Source: Leifsonia xyli subsp. cynodontis DSM 46306 (GTDB lineage Bacteria; Actinomycetota; Actinomycetes; Actinomycetales; Microbacteriaceae). Taken from it: a stretch of DNA of 64,000 bases. Positions within the stretch are counted from its first letter, which is position 1. The number at the start of each line of letters is the position of its first letter. Positions 25,171 to 34,418 of this stretch are shown in pieces. The stretch covers positions 248,001 to 312,000 of the forward strand of contig NC_022438.1 in the NCBI RefSeq assembly GCF_000470775.1, given 5' to 3'. The notes under the pieces are model-generated. The model ran no database searches and was not told where the DNA came from. It saw only the letters and a program-made list of their open reading frames with translations. A program made the translations under genes and the position numbers.

Positions 25171-27687
25171 GTGTTTATGTTCAACTATGAACTCCGCACC
25201 CTCGTAGCCTCCGTGCGGTCCGGGCGCTCAGCCCACGTCGTCGGGCCGGGAGGCGTCGGAGCATCGACCCTGCTCCGTGCCCTGGCCTCGCAACTCGAAG
25301 CCGAGGGATACGCCGTCCTGGTCATCACGGGCGCTCCCTACACCCGGTCCATCGATTTCTTCCCCCTCCAGCAGGCCCTCCTCACTCTTCCCTCCCAGCC
25401 CAGCCTGCGCTCCTTCTCGGGCCTCATCGACGCCGTCTCGGCGGATCTCGCGGCCACGCCGCTGCGCGCGGTCATCCTCGACGGCATCGAGAACATCGAC
25501 TCGGGCACGCTCAGCGTCGTGCAGGCAGCCGCCGACCGCACCAGCGCGCCTGTCGTCTTCTCCAGAAGCGTGACCATCGGCGCCCTCGTGCGGGCCGACA
25601 TCCATTACACCCGCTACCCCGGACGCCGGATCGACCTGCGTCCACTCGATTTCGTCGGGACGGCGGCACTGGTCCAAGACCGGCTCGCGCACCAGCCGGA
25701 CACCGAGATCGTCTCCCGCGTCTTCGCCAAATCCGGCGGGATCACCGGGCTCTCTCTCGCCATCGTGGACGGCGCTGTCGACAGCGACTTGATCGAACTG
25801 CGCGGCAACCGCTGGACGATGACGGGCCAGAGTCTGTGGAGCAGCAGCATCGACGCGTGGCTGGAGACCCGCTTCGCCACACTCGACGCGATCGCTTTCG
25901 ATGGGCTGGAGCACCTCGCCCTCGCCCACACGTCGCCACAGCCCAAAGCCTGCACCCGCGTCGCCGAAGACACGATGAAAGAGCTGGAAGGCCACGGCCT
26001 GGTCTCGATCCTGACGACCTCGGCGGGCCGCAGCGTCGCGCTCATGCCGCCGGCGCTCAACGACTACTTCCGCGAAGCCTCCGGCTACGGCGTCGCACGG
26101 CTGCATCCCGATGCCAGCGACGCCGAAGGTTCGGCACGGTCTCCGCAAGACACGGATGTCGCCCTCTCCGTGCGCGGGTTCCACGAGCACGTCAACGAGA
26201 GCCTCCTCGCATACGCGGCCGCCTGGGAGGCTGCGCCAACCATCGGCGCAGCGCTGCCGTACGTGCAGACGCTCATGGATGTGCCGCGCAGCGACCGCAC
26301 GCTGCGCACCGTGTTCGACAACACGCCGCTCTGTTCCGCGAAGACACCCGAGGAAGCGTTCGATTTCACCTTCCTGCGGGCGATCTGGTCCACCCAGGCC
26401 AGCCGGCGGAGTCCCGGCTTCTCCGAACAGTTCGCAGAGCTGGCTCGCCTCTTCCCCGTGTGGGTCCCCGCTCTCGGCATCTTCACCCGCTTGCTGGCCG
26501 AGGGGGCCGTGAGCGTCGGCGACGACCCGGTCGCGGCGTTCGCCCAGACCGGCATCGTCGGGACGCCGGGAGAAGCCCTCTGCATGGCGACGTTCGCCTA
26601 CGTCAATCTGATCGAGGGCACGTTCGCGGCGGCGGCCGAATGGGCAGCGCGCGTCCCCCCCTCCGACCTGCTGGTCGTGGGCCGCTTCCAGGGGTTCGTG
26701 GAGGCGCTCACGGCGCTCGTCGCCGGCGACGAGAACGGCGCCCTCCATCGCAGTCTCCGGGCGCTCCACGAGGCCCAGAGCGACCGCGATCACGGCGGCA
26801 TCCTGCTGCACGCCTATGTCGCTACCCTCTCGCTGCTCGGTCTGGCCCGCTGGCAGGAAGCCCTCGAGGTCGTGGACAGCGCCCTCGCCTTCGGGCCGTC
26901 CGGCGCCTCGAACAGCGGCCTCTACCGCGCACTGCTCTGGATCGGCTCTTTCATCAATCTCTGGCTCGGCGAGAACGGGCTGGCGTCGTTCTTCGAAGCG
27001 GAGGCGGAGAGCCTGAACACCCCCGACGACGCTCTCCCCGGGATGCAGAAGGGCATCGGCGCGGTCATCCGCCAGCTCATCGCCGGCGACCCGACCTCGG
27101 CGATGGAGACCATGCGCACCCTGGCGGAGAGGCTCAGCCAGCAGCGCAATCTCTTCGCCGCCCTCATGACGGTCCGGATCGGCCTGGCGATCTGGCCGGA
27201 AACCTCCAGCTTCGAGCTGTTCGGCGACCTCATGATGCGCGCCTACGGCACCGAGCCCCGCCGCCTCCTCGCCCTGGCCAACGCCTCGTTCACCGACGCG
27301 GGGAAGCTCGTCGCGCTCGCCCAGGACTTCGGCCAGAACGCCAACACCCCGCTCGCCATCCTCATCCTCGCAGCTCGCGGCCGCCAAGAGCACGAGACCC
27401 CCTCCGAGCTCACCGAGGCCATTCAGCTCGCGCTGACGACCCTTGAAGCGGATGCCGACATCCCCGTCGTCGCTGCCCAGCCCGCCCTTCAGGACCGGTC
27501 CCAGCGCGTGGACTTGCTGACCGTGCGCGAGACCGAGATCGCCCTCCTCGCCTCGACCCACTCCAACGCGGCGATCGCCTCCCGCCTGGGCCTGAGCGTC
27601 CGCACCGTGGAGAACCACATCCACAGCGCGCTCAAGAAGACCGGCACCGCGAATCGGCAAGAGCTGTTCTCGGTGCTGCGACGGTAG
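25171..27687 (+). CDS. LuxR-type transcriptional regulator with lysine-less P-loop (paralogue 2)
   Basis: The 838-residue protein aligns along its length with the regulators at 9079 and 35379. Residues 25-33 read GPGGVGAST where Walker A would have Lys (Ala instead). The Walker-B-like strand is VILDGIENID (101-110). A long helical middle follows, then a LuxR helix-turn-helix at the end (LTVRETEIALLASTHSNAAI, VRTVENHIHSALKKTGTANR). I chose GTG 25171 because GGAGGAAGGG lies upstream and the start VFMFNYEL matches MFLFSREL of paralogue 1. It directly follows the SipW cluster 2 genes in the same direction. A role as activator of those genes is inference from position. Confidence 0.85.
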   Translation: MFMFNYELRTLVASVRSGRSAHVVGPGGVGASTLLRALASQLEAEGYAVLVITGAPYTRSIDFFPLQQALLTLPSQPSLRSFSGLIDAVSADLAATPLRAVILDGIENIDSGTLSVVQAAADRTSAPVVFSRSVTIGALVRADIHYTRYPGRRIDLRPLDFVGTAALVQDRLAHQPDTEIVSRVFAKSGGITGLSLAIVDGAVDSDLIELRGNRWTMTGQSLWSSSIDAWLETRFATLDAIAFDGLEHLALAHTSPQPKACTRVAEDTMKELEGHGLVSILTTSAGRSVALMPPALNDYFREASGYGVARLHPDASDAEGSARSPQDTDVALSVRGFHEHVNESLLAYAAAWEAAPTIGAALPYVQTLMDVPRSDRTLRTVFDNTPLCSAKTPEEAFDFTFLRAIWSTQASRRSPGFSEQFAELARLFPVWVPALGIFTRLLAEGAVSVGDDPVAAFAQTGIVGTPGEALCMATFAYVNLIEGTFAAAAEWAARVPPSDLLVVGRFQGFVEALTALVAGDENGALHRSLRALHEAQSDRDHGGILLHAYVATLSLLGLARWQEALEVVDSALAFGPSGASNSGLYRALLWIGSFINLWLGENGLASFFEAEAESLNTPDDALPGMQKGIGAVIRQLIAGDPTSAMETMRTLAERLSQQRNLFAALMTVRIGLAIWPETSSFELFGDLMMRAYGTEPRRLLALANASFTDAGKLVALAQDFGQNANTPLAILILAARGRQEHETPSELTEAIQLALTTLEADADIPVVAAQPALQDRSQRVDLLTVRETEIALLASTHSNAAIASRLGLSVRTVENHIHSALKKTGTANRQELFSVLRR

Positions 27688-27753
27688 CGTCCAGCGCTCT
27701 GCCGCGCCGGGCCTCGGTTTCGGCAGCCTCCTGCGGCTCGGTGGGTGTGCCGG

Positions 27754-28524
27754 TCAACGCCCGCCGAGCGGTTGACGTCGAGTGATCATCATCATCATCG
27801 CTCCGACGACGAGCAGCGAGAGAGCGCCACAGCCGCCCAGCGCCAGCGAGGTCGCTGCCTCCGAGCCCGTGCGAGCCAAATCGCCGGCGAGGACCGCCCC
27901 CGAACGTTTCGCCACGGCCGGCGGTGCGGCTGCCGCAGGCGCCGGTGCGGCGCTCGCGATCGTGATCGTGTCTTTTTGGGTTGCGCTTCCATAGGGGTTC
28001 GACGCGGTGATCGCGAACGTCGCCGTCCCCGGCGTCGTCGGGATACCGGAGATCTTCCCGCTGGAGGCATCCAGCGACAGCCCCGCAGGCAGAGAGCCGG
28101 AAGTGACCGCGAAGGTGATCGATCCGAGCCCTTCCACCGTCACCGTGAACGCGTATTCCACCCCGGCCGTCCCGGCCACCGGAGCGCCCGAGGTGAACAC
28201 CGGTGTGGTCACGACCGAACGCACACCGCCACCGGCGAGCCGGAGGGACGGCCGGAGGCCGCTGAGCCGGACGCCCGCCTGCGCTCCTGCTGTCACCGCC
28301 CGAGCCGCGAGAGGAGCGGGCGGGCGCGAAACGGCCTCACCCGGTTCCGCGGCGATACCGATGTGAGCCGCGACCAGCAGAACAGCGGCGCTGACAGCTG
28401 CTCCTCGCCGTGCCGCCGCTCCGCCGCGAACCGCCCTCTCTTCCCCTGCGGAACCACAGAACCCATTCACCACAGCGCCCCTCGCCAAGGATCGCGAAAC
28501 CGACTCGTTCAACATCACGAACAT
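27754..28524 (-). CDS. Wall-anchored protein with one putative Ig (He_PIG-type) domain and LARTG signal
   Basis: The 256-residue protein has an N-terminal hydrophobic leader (GAAVSAAVLLVAAHIGIAAE), a domain like the putative-Ig modules of surface proteins (VEYAFTVTVEGLGSITFAVT, LPAGLSLDASSGKISGIPTT), an Ala/Pro linker, and a C-terminal LARTG followed by a hydrophobic stretch (LALGGCGALSLLVVGAMMMM) and TRR. LAxTG points to class E sortase anchoring, as in the GH25 protein. The start is uncertain: ATG 28522-28524 or the next ATG three codons in. It converges with the LuxR-type gene and is divergent from the secreted pair at 28778. Confidence 0.75.
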   Translation of the reverse strand: MFVMLNESVSRSLARGAVVNGFCGSAGEERAVRGGAAARRGAAVSAAVLLVAAHIGIAAEPGEAVSRPPAPLAARAVTAGAQAGVRLSGLRPSLRLAGGGVRSVVTTPVFTSGAPVAGTAGVEYAFTVTVEGLGSITFAVTSGSLPAGLSLDASSGKISGIPTTPGTATFAITASNPYGSATQKDTITIASAAPAPAAAAPPAVAKRSGAVLAGDLARTGSEAATSLALGGCGALSLLVVGAMMMMITRRQPLGGR

Positions 28525-28643
28525 TCTGAATGAAATAAAGCTGGTATATAATAACTCTGATCTGAATTCGCGATCAAGCGACCCTCATCACCCCGGCGGG
28601 AACCGATGTCGGGACTGCGGCGGAGCGTCCGGCACCCGCCGTC

Positions 28644-28681
28644 CACTCGTCATCGCCGCCATCCGGCAGTCCCACCACTCA
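28644..28681. promoter_or_regulatory. CACTCG/CACTCA pair in the divergent region before the secreted paralogues
   Basis: CACTCG (28644-28649) and CACTCA (28676-28681) lie 26 bases apart, the same gap as the two perfect boxes at 24298 and 24330. The 253-base region 28525-28777 holds no gene. It also contains an AT-rich patch with TATATAATAA (about 28543-28552), the best promoter-like sequence for the minus-strand anchored-protein gene. Confidence 0.35.
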
Positions 28682-28777
28682 GCCGCGCACACAGACGCCC
28701 CGGCGAAGCCGGAACCCCCCTCACCTCTCGGCAAGATGGACCGGGAAGCACCAGCTCGACGACGAAAGGGGCTTCCT

Positions 28778-29731
28778 GTGATCGCTGTCAAAACACTGGC
28801 CGCGCTCTCCGCCGTCGTGCTGGCCGTCCTGGCTGCACCGGCGCAGGCACCGGTGCCTGCTGCGCCATCCGCGGGCGACGCCGTCTCGGCGGCCCCCGAG
28901 GGCGGTCTGCCCTCTGGCAACGGACCGCTGATCGTCGTGCGCAAGGTCGTGGCCCCCGTCGGCGGGCACGAATCGAAGACAGACCTCTACGGCAGCGTCC
29001 GCCTCATCGGCGGCACCGGGCCGCGGGGCTCCTCGAACGCCTTCGCTGTCCGCCGCAGCGACTCCGTGGCCGTGCCGGACGAAGCCACTGTGTTCCTCTC
29101 GCCGAACGCGCTCACCGGCAACCGGGTGAGGATCGCCGTCGACCTCTGGGACGCCTGGATCGTCACCGCCGATATGCACCAGGCCACCGGCGTCATCGAC
29201 ACCAGCGGCGACTCGGCCGGCCAGCACACGGTGACCGTCCACGGCGAGGACGGCCGCACCGAGATCGTCACTTACAGCAAGCAGACCGAGTGGCAGGAGT
29301 GGGCGATCACCCGGATCAAACTCACCAGCACGGACTACAGCGACCCCGCCGATGTCTACGGCTACATCGATGTCTGCGCCGACGGGCCGGACCAGGAGGA
29401 CTGCCAGGACCAGGCCCCGTACACCCTGTTCGACCGCGCACGGAGCACCTCCCAGGAAGTGTGGAAAGGAGCCAACATCCTCGACACGGACCACCCGGTG
29501 TTCGTGTACTCGAAAGTCCTCGGCCCTCCCGGGCACGCGACCATCCGGACGCTCAAGATCATGCCCCAGCTGTTCGACTCGCGCTTCTGGCAGGCGGACG
29601 GCCGGCTCTCGAACGAACAGGTGGTCGCCTACCGCTACATCACGACTCCGGCGACAGTCGATCGGAGAGTGGTGGGCCGGAACGGCACGGTGATAGTCAC
29701 CTTCTCCACCCGCGGTGGAACAGCCGACTGA
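28778..29731 (+). CDS. Secreted protein of unknown family, tandem paralogue A
   Basis: The 317-residue protein has a signal peptide (VKTLAALSAVVLAVLAAPAQ). The mature part contains LPSGNGPLIVVRKVVAPVGG, HESKTDLYGSV, LTSTDYSDPADVYGYIDVC and LFDSRFWQADGRLS, most of which recur in the next gene. Two Cys close together (VCADGPDQEDCQDQ) suggest one disulfide. I do not recognise the family. GTG 28778-28780 is preceded by GAAAGGGG and its position matches the start of the paralogue. A CACTCA box lies about 100 bases upstream. Likely an extracellular protein; the function is open. Confidence 0.7.
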   Translation: MIAVKTLAALSAVVLAVLAAPAQAPVPAAPSAGDAVSAAPEGGLPSGNGPLIVVRKVVAPVGGHESKTDLYGSVRLIGGTGPRGSSNAFAVRRSDSVAVPDEATVFLSPNALTGNRVRIAVDLWDAWIVTADMHQATGVIDTSGDSAGQHTVTVHGEDGRTEIVTYSKQTEWQEWAITRIKLTSTDYSDPADVYGYIDVCADGPDQEDCQDQAPYTLFDRARSTSQEVWKGANILDTDHPVFVYSKVLGPPGHATIRTLKIMPQLFDSRFWQADGRLSNEQVVAYRYITTPATVDRRVVGRNGTVIVTFSTRGGTAD

Positions 29732-29756
29732 GTCCCGCACAGAAAGGTTTCTCTCA

Positions 29757-30698
29757 ATGAAAGTCCTCAGCACGTTCACAGCGCTCCTCCTGGCGGGGGT
29801 GCTGGTCGCCAGCACATCGGCCACCGCCCCGGCGGCCCCGCTCAGCCGCACCCCCACCGGCGTGTCGGCCACGTCAACCGGCCCGCTGCCTTCGGGGAAC
29901 GGCCCGCTGGTCGTCGTGCGCGAACTCCGGGTCCCGGTCGGCGGTCACGAATCCAAAACCGACCTCTACGGCACCGTCACCCTCAGCAACGGCACCGGGC
30001 CACGGCAGACCTCCACCGCTTTCAGCAGAAGCAGCGAGGACTCCGTCGTCGTCCAAGATCAGGCACGCACAGCCCTCGCACCGAACGCGCTGACCGGCGG
30101 CCGCGTGAAGATCTCGATTGACCTCTGGGACAAGTGGACCTTCCTCTCCGATGTGCAGCAGGCGAAGGGCATCATCGACACGACCAACGACCCGATCGGA
30201 ATTCACACCAAGACGATCTACGGCGGCGAATACCAGGACCGCAGGGTGATCGTCACCTACAGCACCCAGGACGAGTGGCCGGCATGGGCCGTCACCAAGA
30301 TCAGACTGGACAGCACCGACTACAGCGACCCCGCCGACATCTACGGGCACTTCGCCATCTGCACCGATATGCCCGGCCAGCTGGACTGTGTGAGAAGAGA
30401 ACCGCACATGATCTTCGACCGGAGCCGGGGCAACTACAAAGAGGTTTACAAAGGCTCGAACATCTACGAAAGCTCCGACCCCGTGTATGTCTACGCGTGG
30501 ATCGAGGGGAGCCGGAGTTCGATGCGGACGACCGGGTATCTCTACGACTCGCGGTTCTGGCGGCCGGACGGCACAATCCTGTCCCTGCCGGAGGGCGTCG
30601 CCAGCGCAGGACGGGGAACGGCCGATTACACGTATCCCCACAGCGGCCCGAACGGAGAAGTCACATTCTTCCTCCACACCGAAGGCGGCAACGCCTAA
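29757..30698 (+). CDS. Secreted protein of unknown family, tandem paralogue B
   Basis: The 313-residue protein is a diverged duplicate of the preceding one. Shared blocks are LPSGNGPLVVVRELRVPVGG, HESKTDLYGTV, LAPNALTGGRVKISIDLWDK and LDSTDYSDPADIYGHFAIC. It has a signal peptide (VLSTFTALLLAGVLVASTSA) and a conserved Cys pair (CTDMPGQLDC). ATG 29757 is preceded by AGAAAGG and lies 25 bases after the first gene, so the pair forms one operon. Conservation of the DPADxYG, DLWD and DSRFW blocks suggests a compact folded domain, possibly binding a ligand, but no function can be assigned. Confidence 0.7.
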   Translation: MKVLSTFTALLLAGVLVASTSATAPAAPLSRTPTGVSATSTGPLPSGNGPLVVVRELRVPVGGHESKTDLYGTVTLSNGTGPRQTSTAFSRSSEDSVVVQDQARTALAPNALTGGRVKISIDLWDKWTFLSDVQQAKGIIDTTNDPIGIHTKTIYGGEYQDRRVIVTYSTQDEWPAWAVTKIRLDSTDYSDPADIYGHFAICTDMPGQLDCVRREPHMIFDRSRGNYKEVYKGSNIYESSDPVYVYAWIEGSRSSMRTTGYLYDSRFWRPDGTILSLPEGVASAGRGTADYTYPHSGPNGEVTFFLHTEGGNA

Positions 30699-31412
30699 CT
30701 AGTCGGCCATCGCCGTCTCCGAGGCGCTCCAGCGCACAGCGGTGACCGCCTCGGAGACGACCACGGCGGCGAGCGCCTCCTCGATCTTGTGATCGTCGCG
30801 CTCGTCGCTGTGGACCGCGGCCGTGATCAGCACCGCCCCATCGGGCTCGTCCGCCGCCGTGATCGAGCGCACGACGAACCCCGGGCGATGCACCGCCTCG
30901 AAGACCAGCGCCCGCACCTCCACCTCCGCCTCCACACGACAGCGGACCTCGAACACATAGTCCGTCTCCAGGGTCTCCTTGCCGCTGCTCCCCGCCCGCC
31001 GGTCGAGGAGCCGTCCGAGCGGGCGAAGCAGCGTGTTCGCGAGCATCACGATCAGCGTCCCGCCGGCGGCGACCGCGAGGAGGCCGCCGCCGGCGAGAGC
31101 GCCGACCGCGGCGGACGCCCACAGCGTCGCCGCGGTGTTGAGGCCGGAGACGGATGCGCCCTGCTTCATGATGACGCCCGCGCCGAGGAAGCCGATGCCC
31201 GAGACGATCTGGGCCGCCACCCGGGTCGGATCGGCGTCCGGACCGTGGAAGCTGTAGGCGCCCATCACGACGAACAGGGCGGCGCCCAGACTCACGAGCG
31301 CGTTGGTGCGCACACCGGCTGTGCGGGCCCGCCACTGGCGTTCCAGGCCGATGAGGGCGCCGCAACCGACCGCGAGAAGCACTCTCAGGGCGATGTCGAC
31401 GGTGAGCGTCAT
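30699..31412 (-). CDS. mgtC: MgtC/SapB-family membrane protein
   Basis: The 237-residue protein has the MgtC signature: an N-terminal set of four or five helices with GCGALIGLERQWRARTAGVR, VSGIGFLGAGVIMKQG and GLNTAATLWASAAVGALAGG, then a soluble C-terminal domain with an ACT-like pattern (about 140-237). MgtC proteins help cells survive low Mg2+ and control the F-ATPase in pathogens. ATG 31410-31412 has GAGGA upstream and lies 14 bases after the mgtA stop, so it is co-transcribed with mgtA and controlled by the same leader. Confidence 0.9.
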   Translation of the reverse strand: MTLTVDIALRVLLAVGCGALIGLERQWRARTAGVRTNALVSLGAALFVVMGAYSFHGPDADPTRVAAQIVSGIGFLGAGVIMKQGASVSGLNTAATLWASAAVGALAGGGLLAVAAGGTLIVMLANTLLRPLGRLLDRRAGSSGKETLETDYVFEVRCRVEAEVEVRALVFEAVHRPGFVVRSITAADEPDGAVLITAAVHSDERDDHKIEEALAAVVVSEAVTAVRWSASETAMAD

Positions 31413-31426
31413 GACATCCTCTTCTC

Positions 31427-34150
31427 CTAGATCAAGGTGCCATACCGGCGGATGAAGACCTTCTTCAGCACCTCTGTGAGCGCACAGTAGGCGGCCAGCG
31501 TCGCGATCAGCCAGGGGAAGTAGGTCCACGGCAGCGATACCAGTCCCAGCTGGTGACCCCAGCCGATGAAGGGAAGCACCAGGCCGAAAGCGCACACGGC
31601 TCCCGTCGCCAGCAGCACCGGCAGGCTCGCCCGGGACCGGACGAAGGGCAGGTGCTTCGTCCGCAGCATGTGGACGATGAGGGTCTGCGAGATGATCGAC
31701 TCGATGAACCAGCCCGACTGGAACAGGGCCGCGTGCGCGGGGCTGTTCGCCTGGAAGACGAACCACATGAGCGCATAGGTCGTGATGTCGAAGATCGAGG
31801 AGATCGGCCCGATGCGGATCATGAAGGCGGACAGGCTCTTCGACTCCCACGCGCGCGGCTTCCTCAGCTCGTCTTTGTCGACGTTGTCCCACGGCAGGGT
31901 GAGCATCGAGAGATCGTAGGTGAGGTTCTGCACGAGCACGACGACGGGGATCATCGGGATGAACGGGAGCAGCGCGCTCGCGACGAGCACCGAGAACATA
32001 TTGCCGAAGTTCGAGGACGCAGTCATCTTGATGTACTTCATCGCGTTCACGAAGGTGCGCCGGCCCTCGATCACGCCGCCTTCGAGCACCGTGAGGTCCT
32101 TCTCGAGCAGGATGATGTCCGCCGACTCCTTGGCGATGTCCACCGCCGTGTCGACCGAGATCCCCACATCCGCGGCGCGCATGGCGGCGGTGTCGTTGAT
32201 GCCGTCGCCGAGGTAACCGACAGTGTGGCCGTGTACGCGCATCGCCTCCACGATCCTGGCCTTCTGGGCGGGTGCGACCTTCGCGAAGACACTGGTCTCC
32301 TCGGCCAGCTGGCCGAGCTCCTCGATCGTCAGCTCGTCCGTCTCCGGGCCGAGCACGATCGTGCCGGGGTCGATGCCGACCTTGACGCAGACGGCGGCTG
32401 CGACCAGCGCGTTGTCGCCGGTGATCACTTTCACGTCCGTGCCGTGCTTGCGCAGGCTGGCGATCGCGGCTCCCGCACTGGCCTTCGGCGGGTCGAGGAA
32501 AGCCAGGAAGCCGAGGAGGGTCAGCTCCGTCTCGTCGTCGCGGGAGTACTCGGTGCGCTCGCCGCCGTCGAACTCGCGCACGGCGACCGCGAGCACCCGC
32601 AGCCCCTGCTCGTTGCGCTCGGCGATGAGTTGGTCGATCTCGGCCAGCCGGCCCGGGGAGAGCTCCACATCCACTCCGCCGACCCGCTCGGAGACGCATG
32701 CTGCCAGCATTTCCTCGGCGGCGCCCTTCGCGATGAGGACGTGCGCGTCTCCGCGATCCACCACGACCGACATGCGCCGCCGCTCGAAGTCGAACGGCAG
32801 CTCGTCGACGAAGATCCACTCGCGCCGGATGCGGTCGAGCTCGTCCGGACCGGCGGCGGCCACGACCGCCTCGTCCAGGAGGTTGCGCAGACCGGTCTGG
32901 AACAGAGAGTTCGCGGCAGCATAGCCCAGCATCGTCTCGCTGGTGCGACCCGCCGTGTTGAGGTGCTGTTCGAGCACGATGCGGTCCTCGGTGAGCGTGC
33001 CCGTCTTGTCCGTCGCCAGGATGTCGATGGCTCCGAGGTTCTGGATGGAGTTGAGCCGCTTCACGATCACCTTGCGCTTGGCCATGAACTGCGCTCCCTT
33101 GGCCAGGTTCGCCGTGACGATCAGGGGAAGCATCTCCGGCGTGAGGCCGACGGCCGTGGTCACCCCGAACAGGAAAGCGCTGGTCCAGTCCTTGGTGAGC
33201 CCATTGATGACGAACACCGTCGGCACCATGACCAGCATGAACCGGATGAGCGTGACCGTGACCCGGCGGATGCCGGTGTCGAAGGCTGTCTCGGGGCGCG
33301 CGCCGACGACCGCAGAGGAGAGGCTGCCGAACGACGTGGAGCGGCCCGTGCCGATCACGACGCCCGTCCCCGATCCGGAGACCACGGAGGTTCCCATGAA
33401 CCCCAGGTTCGGGGCGTCCAGCAGATTCGCCTCGGTGACGCCGTCCACCGGGTCCACGGACTTCTCCGCGGGCAGGGACTCGCCGGTGAGCATGGACTGG
33501 TTCACCTGAAGGTCCTTCGCCCGCACGATGCGCAGGTCGGCCGGGACCATGTCGCCGGCGGCCAGATGCACGATGTCGCCGCGCACCACATCCTCCACCG
33601 GGATCTCGCCCGTCACCGGCGTGCCGTGGGAGGTCCGGGTGACAGCGGTGGTCGTGCGGACCATCGCCCGCAGTTGCTCCGCGGCGCGCGTGGAGCGGTA
33701 CTCCTGCCAGAACCGCAGCGTCGCGCTGACGAGCACCATGATGCTCACCGTGACAACGCCGGTGTAGTCGGGCCCGTCGGCGGGGTCGGCGAGCACCACA
33801 TCGGTGAACACCATCACGACCACCAGGAACAGCAGGATGAGGATGAACGGATTCGCGAACGTGGCGAGGAACTGCACGATCGCCGGTGCGGGCTTGCCGT
33901 GGTCCACGGCCTTGTCGCCGAACCGGGCGCGGCGGCTGCGCGCCGCCTCCGGGGTGAGGCCGTTCAGATCGGTGTCGAACGAGCGGATTGTGGCCTCTGC
34001 GGGGAGCCGTGCGGACTCCACCAGAACGCGCTGCTGCCCGGCGGGCAGCGAGCCGCGGCGGGTCTCCTGGCGAACGGTTTGCGGGGTGGCGCGGCCATCG
34101 GGCACGGCGGGGTTCAGGATGTCGAGATCGGTGCGGAAGAAGGGGCGCAT
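31427..34150 (-). CDS. mgtA: Magnesium-translocating P-type ATPase
   Basis: The 907-residue protein is a P3-type Mg2+ importer. It shows the actuator TGES (NQSMLTGESLPAEKS), phosphorylation motif ILATDKTGTLTED, nucleotide-binding MSVVVDRGDAHVLIAKGAAE, hinge GDGINDTAAMRAADVGISV, and about ten transmembrane helices, including ILILLFLVVVMVFTDVVL. ATG 34148-34150 with GAGGAGA eight bases upstream is preferred over ATG 34183. Upstream lie a Pro-rich leader frame and an M-box riboswitch, so expression should rise when Mg2+ is low. mgtC follows. Confidence 0.95.
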   Translation of the reverse strand: MRPFFRTDLDILNPAVPDGRATPQTVRQETRRGSLPAGQQRVLVESARLPAEATIRSFDTDLNGLTPEAARSRRARFGDKAVDHGKPAPAIVQFLATFANPFILILLFLVVVMVFTDVVLADPADGPDYTGVVTVSIMVLVSATLRFWQEYRSTRAAEQLRAMVRTTTAVTRTSHGTPVTGEIPVEDVVRGDIVHLAAGDMVPADLRIVRAKDLQVNQSMLTGESLPAEKSVDPVDGVTEANLLDAPNLGFMGTSVVSGSGTGVVIGTGRSTSFGSLSSAVVGARPETAFDTGIRRVTVTLIRFMLVMVPTVFVINGLTKDWTSAFLFGVTTAVGLTPEMLPLIVTANLAKGAQFMAKRKVIVKRLNSIQNLGAIDILATDKTGTLTEDRIVLEQHLNTAGRTSETMLGYAAANSLFQTGLRNLLDEAVVAAAGPDELDRIRREWIFVDELPFDFERRRMSVVVDRGDAHVLIAKGAAEEMLAACVSERVGGVDVELSPGRLAEIDQLIAERNEQGLRVLAVAVREFDGGERTEYSRDDETELTLLGFLAFLDPPKASAGAAIASLRKHGTDVKVITGDNALVAAAVCVKVGIDPGTIVLGPETDELTIEELGQLAEETSVFAKVAPAQKARIVEAMRVHGHTVGYLGDGINDTAAMRAADVGISVDTAVDIAKESADIILLEKDLTVLEGGVIEGRRTFVNAMKYIKMTASSNFGNMFSVLVASALLPFIPMIPVVVLVQNLTYDLSMLTLPWDNVDKDELRKPRAWESKSLSAFMIRIGPISSIFDITTYALMWFVFQANSPAHAALFQSGWFIESIISQTLIVHMLRTKHLPFVRSRASLPVLLATGAVCAFGLVLPFIGWGHQLGLVSLPWTYFPWLIATLAAYCALTEVLKKVFIRRYGTLI

Positions 34151-34270
34151 GAGAGGTCTCTCCTCGGATTTCGGACGCGACAAAGCACCGGCCGCCGGGG
34201 AGCGGCCGGGCCGGTTCGCGCATCAGCGCTGGGGGTGGGATAGGTGCGGGGGAGCCCGCGGAGACGACGC

Positions 34271-34345
34271 TCAGGACGGAGGTCGGGGAGACCGTGCCGG
34301 AGCGGCCCCGCGAGCGCGGGGAGATCGACTGTCGTAGTCGCTCAT
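34271..34345 (-). CDS. Pro-rich 24-residue leader peptide of mgtA
   Basis: ATG 34343-34345 follows a near-perfect AAGGAGGTG at an ideal distance. The frame encodes 24 residues, starting MSDYDSRSPRARG and ending SPRPPS, with five Pro and two Asp near the start, and stops at 34271-34273. A CCCCGC/GCGGGG hairpin lies inside it. It is between the M-box and mgtA. Salmonella mgtA has an analogous Pro-rich MgtL leader that responds to Pro charging and low Mg2+; acidic and Pro residues near an N-terminus also destabilise ribosomes at low Mg2+. The frame and signal are seen; the regulatory role is inference. Confidence 0.65.
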   Translation of the reverse strand: MSDYDSRSPRARGAAPARSPRPPS

Positions 34346-34418
34346 CGGGTCACCTCCTTTTCGGCCGGAACGCATCAGGCAGGTGGGAGCCTGACATCAC
34401 GTGCGTCATCGAGCGGTA

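Noticed and set aside
31553..34243. 896-codon plus-strand frame opposite mgtA
   Set aside because: His/Arg/Asp-rich shadow of the mgtA coding sequence without domains or a ribosome binding site.
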